The notes under the pieces are model-generated. The model had not been told where the DNA came from. It saw only the letters and a list, made by a program, of their open reading frames with translations, and ran no database searches. Made by a program: the position numbers and the translations under genes. Below, one piece after another: positions 53,559-64,000 of a stretch of 64,000 nt of DNA. The stretch's first letter is position 1; every line of letters starts with the position of its first letter. Origin of the DNA: Symbiodinium natans (lineage: Eukaryota; Sar; Dinophyceae; Suessiales; Symbiodiniaceae); contig CAJNDS010002560.1 in NCBI GenBank assembly GCA_905221605.1, positions 296,916 to 360,915 on the forward strand, in the 5' to 3' direction.

Positions 53559-54314
53559 GTCTTGGCAGGTAGCACATGAGAAGAAGACCTCAGCACATGC
53601 GAGGATCTTCAATGCGCATATAGCGACGGCTTCGATTGCACATTTGCACACTATTCTCAGGGCCGTCATCCCACAGGCTACACGCAAGCTTGTGCTTTCG
53701 TGCTGAGGCTTTCGCCAGTCGCTTCAACTGCCAGCCCTGCCGTTGACCGACGAAGCCTTTCAGGCTGGAAAGCTTGAGCGGCATGAACTCGCATTAAATC
53801 GCCGGGATGTTCGCTATATGGATGTGCGAAACACCAAACCATACTTCGTCGCCAATTCCCGACCGTCTACACTGTTTTGCAATGTTTACGCTGTCTTTTT
53901 CCGGATGTTAAACGCCAAACCATGGTACCCGACTATCTGCACTGTCTACACTTCATTGTCTCGATGCTGCGGGCACTTGTGTTGATTGCCATGCCGCATA
54001 CAGTGGTCACTTGGGCAGCCGGTCAGAGCACGCAGTAGAGGCACTCGCGAGCGGAAGCCGCCACCGGCCATGGATCATGACGGTGCTGGGCTTAACTTCC
54101 TGGTCCTTCGTAAGGAGCTGAGCATAAGGGTAAGCAATGTCCCCATGGCAGTCCCTGAAAGCCTTCAGAAGGGAGCTAGTAAGTCAAGACGGGCATTCTT
54201 GACCGTGACCGAGCAGCTGGTTGGGAAGGGTACAGTATGTGTTGACTGATGAACTTGGGCCATGGGTGTCAACTACCAGCATATCCGAGTCCCAAACCGC
54301 AACTATTCGGATAA
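53559..54314. other. Gene-poor stretch
   Basis: Frames at 53,743-53,985 and 53,986-54,249 have no recognised domain. A GGGCACTTGTGTTG.. GTGGTCACTTGGGCAG context shows nothing regulatory I can support. Confidence 0.4.
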
Positions 54315-54500
54315 CCCTAAACCCTAAACCCTAAACCCTAAACCCTAAACCCTAAACCCTAAACCCTAAATAAACCCTAAACCCTAAACCCTAAACCCTA
54401 AACCCTAAACCCTAAACCCTAAACCCTAAACCCTAAACCCTAAACCCTAAACCCTAAACCCTAAACCCTAAACCCTAAACCCTAAACCCTAAACCCTAAA
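54315..54500 (-). repeat. Interstitial telomere array (CCCTAAA)n, about 26 units
   Basis: Nearly perfect CCCTAAA with one irregular AAATAAACCC junction near 54,368. It ends CCCTAAACCCCATCCCC, sharing the end sequence of the 11,218-11,414 array, and a G-strand array follows 136 bp later. Confidence 0.95.
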
Positions 54501-54636
54501 CCCCATCCCCAACTAGCTGCTCCCAAGTGAGGCCATGACTGCGACTGTGGGATGCTGCCTCGGATGGATGCATTAGCCCAAAAAAGGGAAGTGCTGCAGG
54601 CTTCCGCTTCCTCTAGTACTAGAGTAGGGTTTGGGG

Positions 54637-54713
54637 TTTAGGGTTTAGGGTTTAGGGTTTAGGGTGTAGGGTTTAGGGTTTAGGGTTTAGGGTTTAGGGT
54701 TTAGGGTTTAGGG
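54637..54713 (+). repeat. Interstitial telomere array (TTTAGGG)11
   Basis: Eleven units with one variant (TGTAGGG at about 54,665). No direct duplication of flanking bases is seen here, unlike 11,509-11,621. Confidence 0.9.
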
Positions 54714-54722
54714 TAACCTTGA

Positions 54723-54834
54723 ACCTTGTTGGGGTAGCATAATCCCCTTCCAATCCCAAAGGTTAAGCTTTAATTCCAACCTTGTTGGGGTAGCATAATC
54801 CCCTTCTCATCCCAAAGGCTAACCTTTAACTCCA
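54723..54834 (+). repeat. 56-bp tandem duplication
   Basis: Two copies of a unit starting ACCTTGTTGGGGTAGCATAA (54,723 and 54,779), about 88 percent identical, next to the telomere-type array. Confidence 0.85.
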
Positions 54835-54940
54835 CCAGGTTACTGGACAACTAAGGCTTCCTGAGCCTCCAGAAAACACAATGGGGGAGTTTCCGAAAAC
54901 AGGGCTACCCTTTTTGGGGGGGGGGGGGGGTCCCTTGAAG

Positions 54941-55005
54941 GGGATTCTATTCTATTTGGGGTTATACAAGGGGTACCCCCCATGTTGGGGAAATACCCAC
55001 ATAGA
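54941..55005 (+). repeat. Dispersed repeat, copy 1 (pair with 58,901)
   Basis: ATTCTATTCTATTTGGGGTT, then ATACAAGGGGTACCCCCC and TTGGGGAAATACCC. It matches 58,901-58,962 closely in order and spacing. A poly-G tract lies just upstream. Confidence 0.65.
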
Positions 55006-55760
55006 GCGTCGCTGCGAATTGACGGTTGGTGACTGGTTCGATGATCTTCAGATCTCTAGTTCCGCAGCAGAGAGAGGTTTGGGAAGTTTTCACTCATAGT
55101 GAGATCATGGGTGTCGGCATGGGCAGAACACTGCCAGCATGGCATGTTTTGTTTCTGAGTTTAGATAGGCGAGGCAACATTGTTCACCGGGCCTGCGACA
55201 CATCGCAACAGAAAACGTTGGCAACTTTCAAGATATCCTCGGCATTGCACAGATGTGCAGGGCACAGATGTGCAGGGCACAGACTCGGGTCTGGTGCTGG
55301 CTTGGAGAGCTTTAAGTTCAAGTTTTTTTCAGGGCTCCATGGCAGCCACCCTCTGCGCGTGTCATCGAGAAGCTTCTCCGGCTAGACGCTCGGCCGTCAT
55401 CTGCGGAGAGTACATCCGCAGCAATCTCGCCCCTCGACAGCTACGGTGCTGTAGCACGGGTAATATGCCAGTAGAATCCAGGAACAAGACAGATGAAGGA
55501 TCACAGTGGTAGCACTTGCGAAGCCGTCCTGATGCCATGCTTGTTGAGTACGCAACCCCAAGCTCTCCGAGTGTTTCATCAATCTGTTTAGACTGGAATG
55601 TGCTCTTTCACATAGACCTACCTACAAGCCCAGTTGTGACCACAACTAGCGTGCAAGTGGATGTAATCACTCCGCATGAGGCTACACAAAGATCAGATGT
55701 ATATTACGTTGTGCGCAGGGAGGAGAAATATTCACGGAGGCCTGCCTCACCTCCCAAGCC
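55006..55760. other. Upstream region of the transporter gene
   Basis: No recognised domain. GCACAGATGTGCAGG is tandemly duplicated at about 55,250-55,278. Promoter elements cannot be assigned: dinoflagellate promoters lack dependable motifs and mRNAs are trans-spliced. Confidence 0.4.
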
Positions 55761-57131
55761 ATGGCGTTACTGTTCCCGATTCTGCTTGCGTCCCTGCGCG
55801 CGATCGGTGTCGCTGTGACCGTCATCTTTGCCGGGATTCTGGCGACCCGGTTCAAGGTTCTGACGCCACAGGAGCACAGTTGCATGTCAAAGCTTTCCAT
55901 GAAAGTGGCCATGCCAGCCCTGGTATTTTCGCGTATCCTCTACTGCAACCAGTGCGCCGACCGGGAAGACTGCCCCCGCTGTGCTCCCTTCTCCGAGATC
56001 ATCTCGTCCAGCTGGATTCTGTTTCTGCTGCCTTTGGTGGTGGTGGCGCTTGGAACATCTCTGGGCAGAGCAGTGGCAGCCTGGCGGGAATAAGGGAGAC
56101 TGACTCGGCGAGGGCATGCCATGCAGCTTCATTAGAGCCTACCTCCAGTTTACGAGTTTAGTGAGTTTAGTGTCAAGGGGTCAAGGAGAGTCTTGGCACA
56201 TAGTAGCAGAACTGTTTACTGCTGGACTGGCGCGCGCACTGAGGCAGAACTTGCACCTTCGAACTTTAGGCGCGGGGCCATCTGTGCGGTGGCCTTTGGA
56301 AACTCCACCGGCATGCCAGTAGTGCTACTGACAGTGGTGAGTCAATCCATGACCGCTTTCGGAAATGGCCCTATTGGGCACACCGATCCCCTGCTTCATC
56401 TTCCGGCATATCTTATGCTTTATCCTGTTTTACAGTGGGGTATCGGTACCTGGCTGCTGACCCCTACTGCGGACGAAGAGATCACGCTGACGATCCCTCC
56501 GCCCTCCAAGTGTGGGCTAAAAGAGCCCAGAATTCGGGGAATATGGTGCGGCGGAGAAGATGCCTTTCCTTTGGGGCCGTGCAGGCAGGCCCTTCAGCAC
56601 GCCTTGGTGCCGCCGGTAGTGGCAGCCCTGGCTGGGCTACTTGTAGCCCTTTCCCCGTTTCGAGGTATTCTGGTGGACCTGGCCGGCCAAGCCAATGACG
56701 CCCCGCTTGAATGGCTGTATGATGGGATCTTCAAGCTGGGGGATGCCGCTGTGCCTCTGAACTTACTGCTTTTGGGAAGCTCCTTATCCCAAGGCGCTGA
56801 CCTCGAAGCCCTGCCACTCAGGGTGGGTATGGCCATCACCTTCTGCAAAATGGTTGTGATGCCGCTCTTGATGAGCTTCATCGTGTATGGGTTGATACGG
56901 CTTGTGGAAAGGAAGGATCCAGCCATGTGGCTCGTCGCCTTGATTGTGACCTGCACGCCCACTGCAAACAATGTGGGGATCATGGCCCACTTGGGTGGGC
57001 AAAGTGTCGAGTCAATGGCTACGGCGATTTTCATACAGTATATCTTTGCACCCATGCTCATAGCTATGTCACTGACCTACTTCATGTGGCTGTTATCTTG
57101 CGAATGGTATTTGCCGACGTCCTCGGTTTAG
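55761..57131 (+). CDS. Auxin-efflux-carrier / PILS-type membrane transporter
   Basis: Member of the membrane transport protein (AEC, PF03547-type) family, inner- or endomembrane carriers with about ten helices. Exon 1 runs from ATG 55,761 (context AAGCCATGGCG) to about 56,088. It has helix 1 (LLASLRAIGVAVTVIFAG), the conserved MKVAMPALVFSRIL segment and helix 3 (SWILFLLPLVVVALG). Exon 2 starts between about 56,190 and 56,250. It carries the signature FGNSTGMPVVLLTVVSQS, then YLMLYPVLQWGIGTWLL, VPPVVAALAGLLVAL, GDAAVPLNLLLLGSSL, AITFCKMVVMPLLMSFIV and CTPTANNVGIMAHLGG, where Pro-Ala/Thr-Asn is typical. It ends at TAG 57,129-57,131. Both exons share a frame, so the intron is about 100-160 bp. 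No clean GT donor is visible; a GA or GC donor, as known in dinoflagellates, is possible. Substrate is unknown; auxin is only the family name. Confidence 0.88.
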
Positions 57132-57904
57132 GCGAGCTTGTGCGACTGCACCAAAGGTGCAGACATCAAGTTCCTTCCCTCATTTCACTTCTCTAAGGTG
57201 ACAACAGAGCTTCGGTCAAGCGAGCTCCCTCCCTTGCATTGCGGCTTCGCGATGGACAAAGTGTGTGATAGCTTGTTGCCGCAAGCTTGCGCCGACGGTT
57301 GACTTACGTTTTGCTGTTTGGCGAGTCTACGTACTACGTACTCGTACGTGCTTCGAGCTTCTCGCACGATGTGCATGAGTTATTTTGGGGATGGCTCTTG
57401 CCAAGTTGCCCTTTCTGATTCTTCTACGTCCCCTTCTGGCTCAAACCGATTCAGCAGGTCTTCGACACAGTTCTTGAGACACGTGTCACACGCCTCATGC
57501 AGCAGCATCAACATGCAAAGCCGCAGGCCAGTGGCCTGAAGACGTGTGCAAATCGTGCGGTCAACGTGTCCTCCCTGTGTCACGATGTCTGTGTGCCGCA
57601 CGAACGACAATGATCCGCGGCTGCTGGGGCGCAGAAGCATCGGCGGCCACCAGCAGCTGCAACAGAAGCTCCGCTTGGAGGTGTCCTGTAATTACCGTGT
57701 AATAGCGTCGCAAAGAGCCCATATGCAGATGTGCAAAAGCATGATGATTTAGCCCTTGCAGGCTCTGCAAGCGCCAGGCAAGGCGGCGCGGGAGAAGGTC
57801 GCAAGTGAGGCCCGGGCTTGTGGTTTCATTGCGTGCGTTCCATGAAGCAGAATGAAGCATGATGTGGCCTGAAGGGGCACGCAAAGCGCCCCACCTGCAA
57901 GCAG
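57132..57904. other. Region between transporter and SH3b exon
   Basis: No recognised domain. It may contain the 3' untranslated region of the transporter and upstream or intron sequence of the next gene. CTACGTACTACGTACTCGTACG near 57,328 is a short palindromic run. Confidence 0.4.
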
Positions 57905-58297
57905 GCCGTGGGCCCCGGCTGGGCCACCGTGCTCCAGACAGCACGCGTCCGCGCGAGCACATCGAAAGATGCCCAAATCCTGCAGACCCTGGAGGAGGGC
58001 AAGATGGTAAAGGTGCAAGAGGTGCGCAAGAGGCGCGCTCTGATTGCGGAGCCGCTGGCCGGCTGGGTGATGCTGGAGAAGCTGCGCCAGGACCCTTGGC
58101 AGCGACTGGGACCAGAGAAGACCTCGGCCACTTCGTGGGCGCAAGAGTCGGTGCTGGCACGCCTCCGAACCGCTCCACCCGAGCCATCCGTGGTGGAAGA
58201 CCCATCAGGCGGCATCTGTCGAAATTGTGTAGGAGCAATCGACAAGCACCTCAGTGCACATGGAAGCGTCTGCGCACATTGTAGCAGCTTTGAATAA
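57905..58297 (+). CDS. Exon with bacterial-type SH3 (SH3b) domain, partial gene
   Basis: Open after a CAAGCAG acceptor at 57,904, for 130 codons to a stop at 58,297. Residues about 7-55 (TVLQTARVRASTSKDAQIL through LEEGKMVKVQEVRKRRALI and GWVMLE) match the SH3b consensus: an initial beta strand with VRxxxSxDAxIL, a GxxVxVxE turn and a final GWVxL strand. In this family the fold binds peptides or cell-wall components; in protists it is a scaffold domain. The C-terminal part ICRNCVGAIDKH...CAHC has two CxxC pairs and may be coding, or may be read-through past an unseen donor. The rest of the gene was not located. Confidence 0.5.
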   Translation, partial: AVGPGWATVLQTARVRASTSKDAQILQTLEEGKMVKVQEVRKRRALIAEPLAGWVMLEKLRQDPWQRLGPEKTSATSWAQESVLARLRTAPPEPSVVEDPSGGICRNCVGAIDKHLSAHGSVCAHCSSFE

Positions 58298-59109
58298 TGT
58301 AGCACTGCAAGGGGCACTGCAAGGGGGGGAAAAAACACGGGTGGGGTGCTGTCTCTCCCTTTGCTCGTGGATGTCAGCAGGAGGCGAAGGCTCCAAGATG
58401 CAGAGCGATAGCCTGGAGAGCGCCTGCCTCAAGGTTTATCCGATAGTGAATTCAGCTGATACCGCGTCGGAGGTATGTGCCTGCGCCGCGCGCTTTCTGA
58501 GGCGCCACTGTCCCAACAGCCGGAGAAGAGGCCGCAACCCCTACGCTCAAGCTTCCTTCAAAGAGCACCTCAACCTCTGCAACACGGTTGCAACAGGCAA
58601 TGGCGGCTGTTAATGTGTTGTTCATGGTTTGTTTGCAGATAGTCAGCTGCTGGCTTCCTCCCTTATGGGTTGCCTGGCCTTTGGGCTCGTTGGTTTCTTT
58701 TGGCCTGGCTCCGCCACTTTCATTGCAATGCGTTGCAAGAACTCCCAAGTTTATTCCACAATGGCATGTTTCAAGGTCGCTGACGAGAGCAGCGGAATCT
58801 CAAAGAATACCCGGTCAGCCATTTGGATGGAAGGAGATCGCTTGCTCAAGGCCGCGGTTCCGAGTCCAGATGCGGGCGGCTAGGTATGGGGGTTTTCGAG
58901 GGCCTTCTATTCTATTTGGAGTATAAAAGGAGTACCCCCATTTTGGGAAATGCCCGTATAGATAAAGATGAGGGTTCTTCGCAGGGCAGTGGAACCATGT
59001 GGTGGAATTCTGAGAGTTTTCCAGTCACGCCAGGTGTCGTCGGTCTGGTGGTTGGCAGCAATTGCTGGGATCTGTCTCGCTGTCCTCATGGGAACTCCTG
59101 GCCCCTTGG
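58298..59109. other. Possible further exons, unassigned
   Basis: A TTTGTTTGCAG acceptor-like site at about 58,639 precedes an 80-codon frame (58,629-58,883) with a hydrophobic segment SLMGCLAFGLVGFFW. It may be an exon of a membrane protein or chance. Repeat copy at 58,901-58,962. Confidence 0.3.
58901..58962 (+). repeat. Dispersed repeat, copy 2 (pair with 54,941)
   Basis: CTTCTATTCTATTTGGAGTA, AAAAGGAGTACCCCC and TTTTGGGAAATGCCC, in the same order as at 54,941-55,005. Confidence 0.65.
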
Positions 59110-59151
59110 TCAGCAGAGTAGTAGCAGGAGTACTAGTTGGAGTAGGAGTAG

Positions 59152-59241
<90 letters not shown>
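59110..59241 (+). repeat. (AGT)n trinucleotide microsatellite
   Basis: About 40 AGT units, mostly perfect, with GGAGTAGGAGT interruptions at the left end. The Ser-, Val- and Tyr/Thr-only frames are artefacts. Confidence 0.95.
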
Positions 59242-59244
<3 letters not shown>

Positions 59245-60480
59245 TAAAGGAGGCAAGGATATGCAAAGATGTTGGACGTTTCAGTTGTCATGCCACACGC
59301 AGCCACGCAAAAAAAATGCTGATGGCGATGTCGTCTTGCTGTACCAAAAGCCCCCCAAAAATTGCGCCTGGACATGCTCAAAAATCGATGATGCGGGCAA
59401 AACATAGCAGGTATTGCGTAGTGGGAGGTGGGTGGACGGCGGACGAGGACGGAGGAGGAGGAGGTTGCGGTAGCTAGCAGCGCGGTTTCTGAAGTTATCA
59501 TGCCGAAACGACCTAGTCGAACAACGGCAAAAAAGCATGTGTCAGCAGCTGTTGTTCACACGGGACGCCCTTGGGGCTTCGGGGTCGGCGTCGCTCCTGA
59601 GGCATCTCCATCCTCGCGACTTCGATCATTATCTGGGGAGCTCTTTACCACAAACTGCAGCCTCGCTGGCTGAAGGCCAGGTCGAAGTCTTTCTGCATGG
59701 AGCGACCTCGTGCTCCTAGCTAGGGGGTTCAAGGGATCCTGTTTGCAAAGCGCGCAGCCAGGGTTGTTGATCAATGTCCCCACTCGTTGTTTTTTCCAAA
59801 CGTTTCCTGGCTCGGCCTGGTGCAGGCAGAGGCCCGCGGTAGCTGCAAAGCAGCTGCGCCTACTGTCCAAGAGGAGTCTGTTGGCTTCATGACACCTGTG
59901 GTCCAGGAGGACGGGCGTTGGGACGACTGTAGGGTTGCGGTGGAGCTTTCGCTAGCTGCTGAGGCCACATATCGGGTGTGGGAAGCTTCCAGTTTTAGGA
60001 AAGAGCAGCGCACCATGAACAGGATGGGCAAATGCCGGCGCCTGACGACGAGGCTGGGGAGGCCGGCAGCTTCCGTTTGCTCAGGGTGTTTGCTACTACT
60101 TCGCTGGCATGGTCACTGAACTTAAGCCCAACTCCTCGAACAGTGATCCTGCAGAACCAGATACACTCAGTTGGCATGACAAGTCACCAAAGCCAGCTCC
60201 TTTGGAGCTGCCGGGAGGTTGTGTTTACAGCCTTCTTGTTTTGGGGCAAATAGGACTTTTGGGGCTTAGTCCCTGTTATCTCAAGGATGTAAGGTGTCAC
60301 CAGAGGGCGGAGTGACGGTGGGAGTCCGCACCCCGCACCTTGGGTTGCAGGCACGAGGCGATGCCTTGCATGTGGTGGGGGCTTACGGGGGGGGGGGGGG
60401 GGTGGGTGCGATTGTGCGGCTGGAGGTGCGGGGTCCTCCCGCCCCCGCTTGAGGCCCCAACGCCTTGTTTTTCACTTTCT

Positions 60481-60512
<32 letters not shown>

Positions 60513-61349
60513 TCTTCAACTTATGTTGACACACAACCTTGTACATGCTTAACTCGCCGCCTGCTGACCTTGCTTCATCTGCCCTGCTGACCCGTGTCTG
60601 TGCTTCCAGTGCTGCACTTTGCCTGAGGCGCTTCCCCAACCAGCCGTGCAACCCGTCCCTGTTGTCGAGTACGAGTCTGTTGAGTCCAGCGCGCCTGCTG
60701 TTGCGGAGGAGGCGCCACGAATGTTGGGAGTGCTTCCGGTAACGTGTTTGCTCTGAGCATGGAGTTGCCAGCCACACTCAAGGCGTCTCAAACATTTGGC
60801 TGCGAGTCAAAAGTCTAGGTATGTAACTGGCCCCCGGGCGTCTTTCCGCGACATAGGGCTTGTAACAAAGCCATTCTCGTTGCGACAAGCGTGTCCGCGA
60901 CAAGCCTCCGCGACAAGCCAAAAATTGGGCGCTCGGTTTCAAGACCAACGCGCGAAACAGCCGCGACAAACCCCAAGTGGGCGCGACATACGTATGTAAC
61001 ACAGGTGGGGGGCGGGACACCGCGACATACCCCTATTTAGACCCACAGCCATTTAAAGAGGCAAAAGGCGCTGTGCTCTGGCGAAGCATGTGCTCCAGGT
61101 CGGGCAGATGCCCCCCGACGACGAAGCTGCTGAGGCCCGGTCACCTTATTGACTCCCAAGAGCCCCTACAATACGAGCCACGATATTGCTCCGCAACATC
61201 CCTCTCGTCCTCTTGTTTCTGTTGTCTAGTTCGGCACCTGCGAGCATCAGGGGCCTCGGCTGGGGGGACGATGCTCACCTGCCTCGGGATCCCCAAAAGC
61301 CACAGCCAGCTTGAGATTCGCTGCGTAAAGAGCACGCATGTTCCGGGCG
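59242..61349. other. Gene-poor stretch
   Basis: Poly-G tracts at about 60,388-60,402 and 60,491-60,510, the latter after poly-T. CGCGACA recurs at least six times between about 60,848 and 61,027, with a GTATGTAAC motif near 60,820 and again near 60,992. No recognised gene. Confidence 0.45.
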
Positions 61350-62230
61350 CCCTCTGAATAAGGCGCCGCGGGTGTCGATGATGCTCGCTTCTAAGGAGGG
61401 TTCGAGCTAGAAACCACGGAGAAACACACAGCAATTTTCCCATGTTTTCGAACTTGTGGCTGATGATGCGCTCATGATGCCTTCTTGGTGCTTCTGGTGA
61501 CACCCTATAGCCAGGGGTTTAGGTTTTAGACCTAGAGGTTTTAGGTTTTCGGTTTGGTCTGGGGTTTGTTCTTGAGGGGCTCGGGTTTTCAGTGTTTTGG
61601 GCTTGAGGGTCTGGGGTCTAGGCTTGAAGGGATTCGATTTTTGGGACTCGGGGCCTGTGTTTTTCAGCGTCTATAGGGGCTTGAGTGGCTTCGGGTTGGG
61701 TGTTGAGGGGCGCAAGTGCAAAGTTTAGGGTTGAGATCTTGAAGATCCTGAAGGGCTAGGGTTTGGGACTCGAGGAACTTTGGGCTTAGATTTTAAGGGG
61801 CTTGGAGACAAACCTCTTGCCAAGAAGTCCCGGCCGGCCCCACCCCCCAGAAACGCTGGAGAACCTCTTAGGTCAAACTTTACGCGCCACGATTCTCTCC
61901 ACTTTGACTACACCTACAACCCCGCGTCACGCCAAGAAGCAAGGGCATCATGAAACGCACGAAGCCAATGATATTTACGACGGTTGCCCGCGGAGGGGGT
62001 GTAAAACATCGCAGCCATCGGTTTGCATTGTTCGGGTTGGGCTCGGCGCCGCCCGAGAAGCCAACATCACAGGTGCCGCTGACACGCTGATGCGTTCTTC
62101 CTGGGGCGGCGGTTAGTAAAAAACCGTCAAGCTCCAGAAAAGCAGCGTGTTGGGGAGGCTCTTCGGCTCCCGGATGCTCAATGATGCAGGGGCTCGCGCT
62201 ATGGCATCATGAGCATCATCGGCATGCCCC
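61350..62230. repeat. Diverged copies of the 4.1-5.1 kb repeat family
   Basis: Shared motifs: GATGCTC/CATGATG-rich stretches, a CACGAAGCCAATGATATTTA core with ACGACGG, and CATCATGAGCATCATCGGCA at about 62,206. A degenerate TTTAGGG/TTCGGG patch lies between (61,510-61,800). Confidence 0.5.
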
Positions 62231-64000
62231 CGGGAGCCGGAAGCCTAAACCCTAAACCCTATAGAACGTGGCTCACAGTCGTCCATGGTGACCTGAGAAA
62301 AGTGCTGCAAAGTCAGTCGACCAGTGGGCGGCGTGAGCCCATCCGATTTCTATGGCGAAAGATGTCCACAATGCTCGTCACCCTTCGTGTTCTGTACAGT
62401 ACAGGGCCGGCTTCTCTTTCGCGTCTTAAATTTTCGATGATAGGAACAGTAGAAACAAGATCATGTCACTTCTTGCAAGAGAAGTAGGACCAAAGGGAGT
62501 ATGATAAGTAAGAAGAGTTTTTGGCGCTGCTAGGAGGACGACATCACTTCCGAGATGGGAGAGGCCCGGCCATGGGACTGCCTTGCTTCATGGCTTGGCC
62601 GCTATGCCTCAAGATTCGTGATCCTCCTTGTGAAGGGAGCTTTAGGGTTTAGAGTTTAGGGTTTCGGGTAATTTAGGGTTTAGGGTTTAGGGTTTAGGGA
62701 GCTGAGTTGGTTTGGCAGGGGCATGCGGCATGCCTATACAGCATATAGGCATGTCATCGGGGCAGTCTTGTTGAAGCTCTTCCTTGCAGGGACTCTGCGG
62801 CGGCCAATGGCATGAAGAGCAAGCAGACAATCTTGGAGGAGGAGCTTCCCAGCCATACACATGCAAGACAGCCTGCGTAGGCACGTTTCGCATTTGCCCC
62901 TAAAAAGGAAGCTTTGGGTCCGACGCCTCTGCACAATCCTTTCCAACCCTGGTCCAGCCCTGTCCAGGATTTGGCCTTGGTGGTCTTGTGGTGGCACAAG
63001 GCCCGGCTTAGAACTCAGATCATGAGACCATAGCAGGAATGGGCAGGCAGGCACAGGCTGAATAGGGGGCCTCTTTAAACGAGCTTGCGCATCTTGTGCC
63101 CAGAGACTTAGAGGCCGTTGATTAAACCCACCCTGAGTCGAGCAGCAGGAATCAGATTGGGGATCCCGTCTGCCAGCTGCATCGCGATGCTTGGTGCTGG
63201 CGCAGGCGCCTTGCAAGACGTCAGTGATATGTGCTTGTCAGTGCTTGAAGGATATGTGCCTGCAGAAAGATGCGACAAGTATCTGAAGCGCATATTGCTC
63301 TTCCAGTCCAGCGCTGCAGATCCTCACCATAATAATCACTCGTCTTCGCACTCCCGGCAGCGAATCGCATGTAGATTTCCAGGCGGTAGCCTATTGCCTG
63401 AGGCGCAAAGGGCGTGCTGGGCCCTTCTTCAGCAGGAGCCTGCCCCCGCTTGACATTGTGGGGAAAGGACCGAGCGAAGCCGGGCATCCATAATTGCCAG
63501 CATCGTGAATCTGAGTCATTTGCATGGTGTCCACTTTGAGTGTGAAGAGTTGGGGTTCGGTGCATACTCCACCATGCGGGTGAGCGTCCTCCCAAGCTTG
63601 TTGATGGTGAAGGATTGCTGCAGCCTGCGCCACACCTGCTTCTCGGTGATCGTGTCACTCGGCATCTACAAGCCCCACATGCGCCTTTGCTTGCGGGCGG
63701 GGTGATTGCATTTTGAGTGGACTCCGTTCGGCTTTGCAGGCGAGGCGCTGATGACAGCTGAGTGCCCTCCGCGAAAAGATGCGGGCGTGTAGGTCTGGGT
63801 CAGTTTCTCTTTGATTCACTCACATGGTGAGGGATCTTGGATCCCAGTGAAAGCCCAGTCCCAAACCTTAGATTTAGGACGGGGCCTAGGGGCCTAACCT
63901 TGCCACTCATTCTCCACTCCCGGTCTCCTCCTCTCCCCACCCGGTTTCCTGGCCGGGTCGCGGGAACCAACAGAACCTCCCCACCTCCCCCCCCCCCCCC
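62231..64000. other. Gene-poor right end
   Basis: TTTAGGG patch at 62,641-62,698 and poly-C at the very end. The frames at 62,734-63,216 (minus) and 63,118-63,453 (plus) have no recognised domain. An ATGCGGCATGCCTATACAGC-type short palindromic stretch lies near 62,724. Confidence 0.45.

Noticed and set aside
57561-58338. Antisense frames of 131-225 codons over the SH3b exon
   Set aside because: They are GC-driven shadows; the plus-strand frame carries the recognisable SH3b pattern and a splice acceptor.
59110-59477. Serine-, valine- or tyrosine-rich proteins
   Set aside because: Translations of the (AGT)n microsatellite.

Overview
The window looks like a stretch of a dinoflagellate nuclear genome, probably Symbiodiniaceae or a close relative. 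This is inferred from several features together: very low gene density; GC-rich, intron-split genes; many short patches of TTTAGGG/CCCTAAA telomere-type repeat in both orientations; long poly-G/poly-C tracts; abundant microsatellites; and many small foldback (MITE-like) elements. Most open frames in the window are antisense or repeat-driven artefacts, so few genes are called.

Layout. 1-42,000 is almost gene-free. It holds telomere-type arrays (notably 5.4, 11.2-11.6 kb), a 584-nt A/G-rich tract (3.5-4.1 kb), a repeat family around 4.1-5.1 kb, a 166-nt nearly pure G tract (12.4 kb), microsatellites and foldback elements. 42,095-45,172 is sharply different: AT-rich, with densely packed viral-type genes. 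These are a fibre-like gene ending in an S74 intramolecular chaperone domain (broken by frameshifts), a convergent A32/FtsK-HerA-type packaging ATPase with one in-frame stop, and a run of small ORFs cut off at the right border. I read it as a decaying piece of an endogenised virus of the polinton-like virus (PLV)/virophage class. 45,348-45,854 is a small GC-rich host gene with a clear GT-AG intron. 46.5-47.0 kb holds decayed leucine-rich/FNIP-like repeats, and 47.4-48.6 kb complex repeats.

48,836-51,548 is the second notable block. Large hairpins carrying 12-bp direct repeats lie just upstream of a three-exon gene whose product appears to join a DEK_C-like domain, an HUH (rolling-circle Rep) nuclease domain and an SF3 helicase domain. 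The same GC-rich repeat family lies on both sides of it (47.5-48.3 and 51.77-51.88 kb). 52,420-53,230 is another AT-rich patch, with a broken zinc-ribbon-like mini-gene and a 301-bp inverted-repeat element. 54.3-54.7 kb repeats the (CCCTAAA)n-spacer-(TTTAGGG)n arrangement of 11.2-11.6 kb. 55,761-57,131 is a two-exon auxin-efflux-carrier/PILS-type membrane transporter. 57,905-58,297 is an exon with a bacterial-type SH3 (SH3b) fold. The rest to 64,000 is mainly repeats and unannotated sequence.

There is no sign of a shared pathway among the genes. The unifying theme is a repeat-rich host region that has received DNA-virus sequence and carries a Rep-type replication gene beside candidate origin-like hairpins. 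All family assignments come from motifs read by eye; none was tested against a database.
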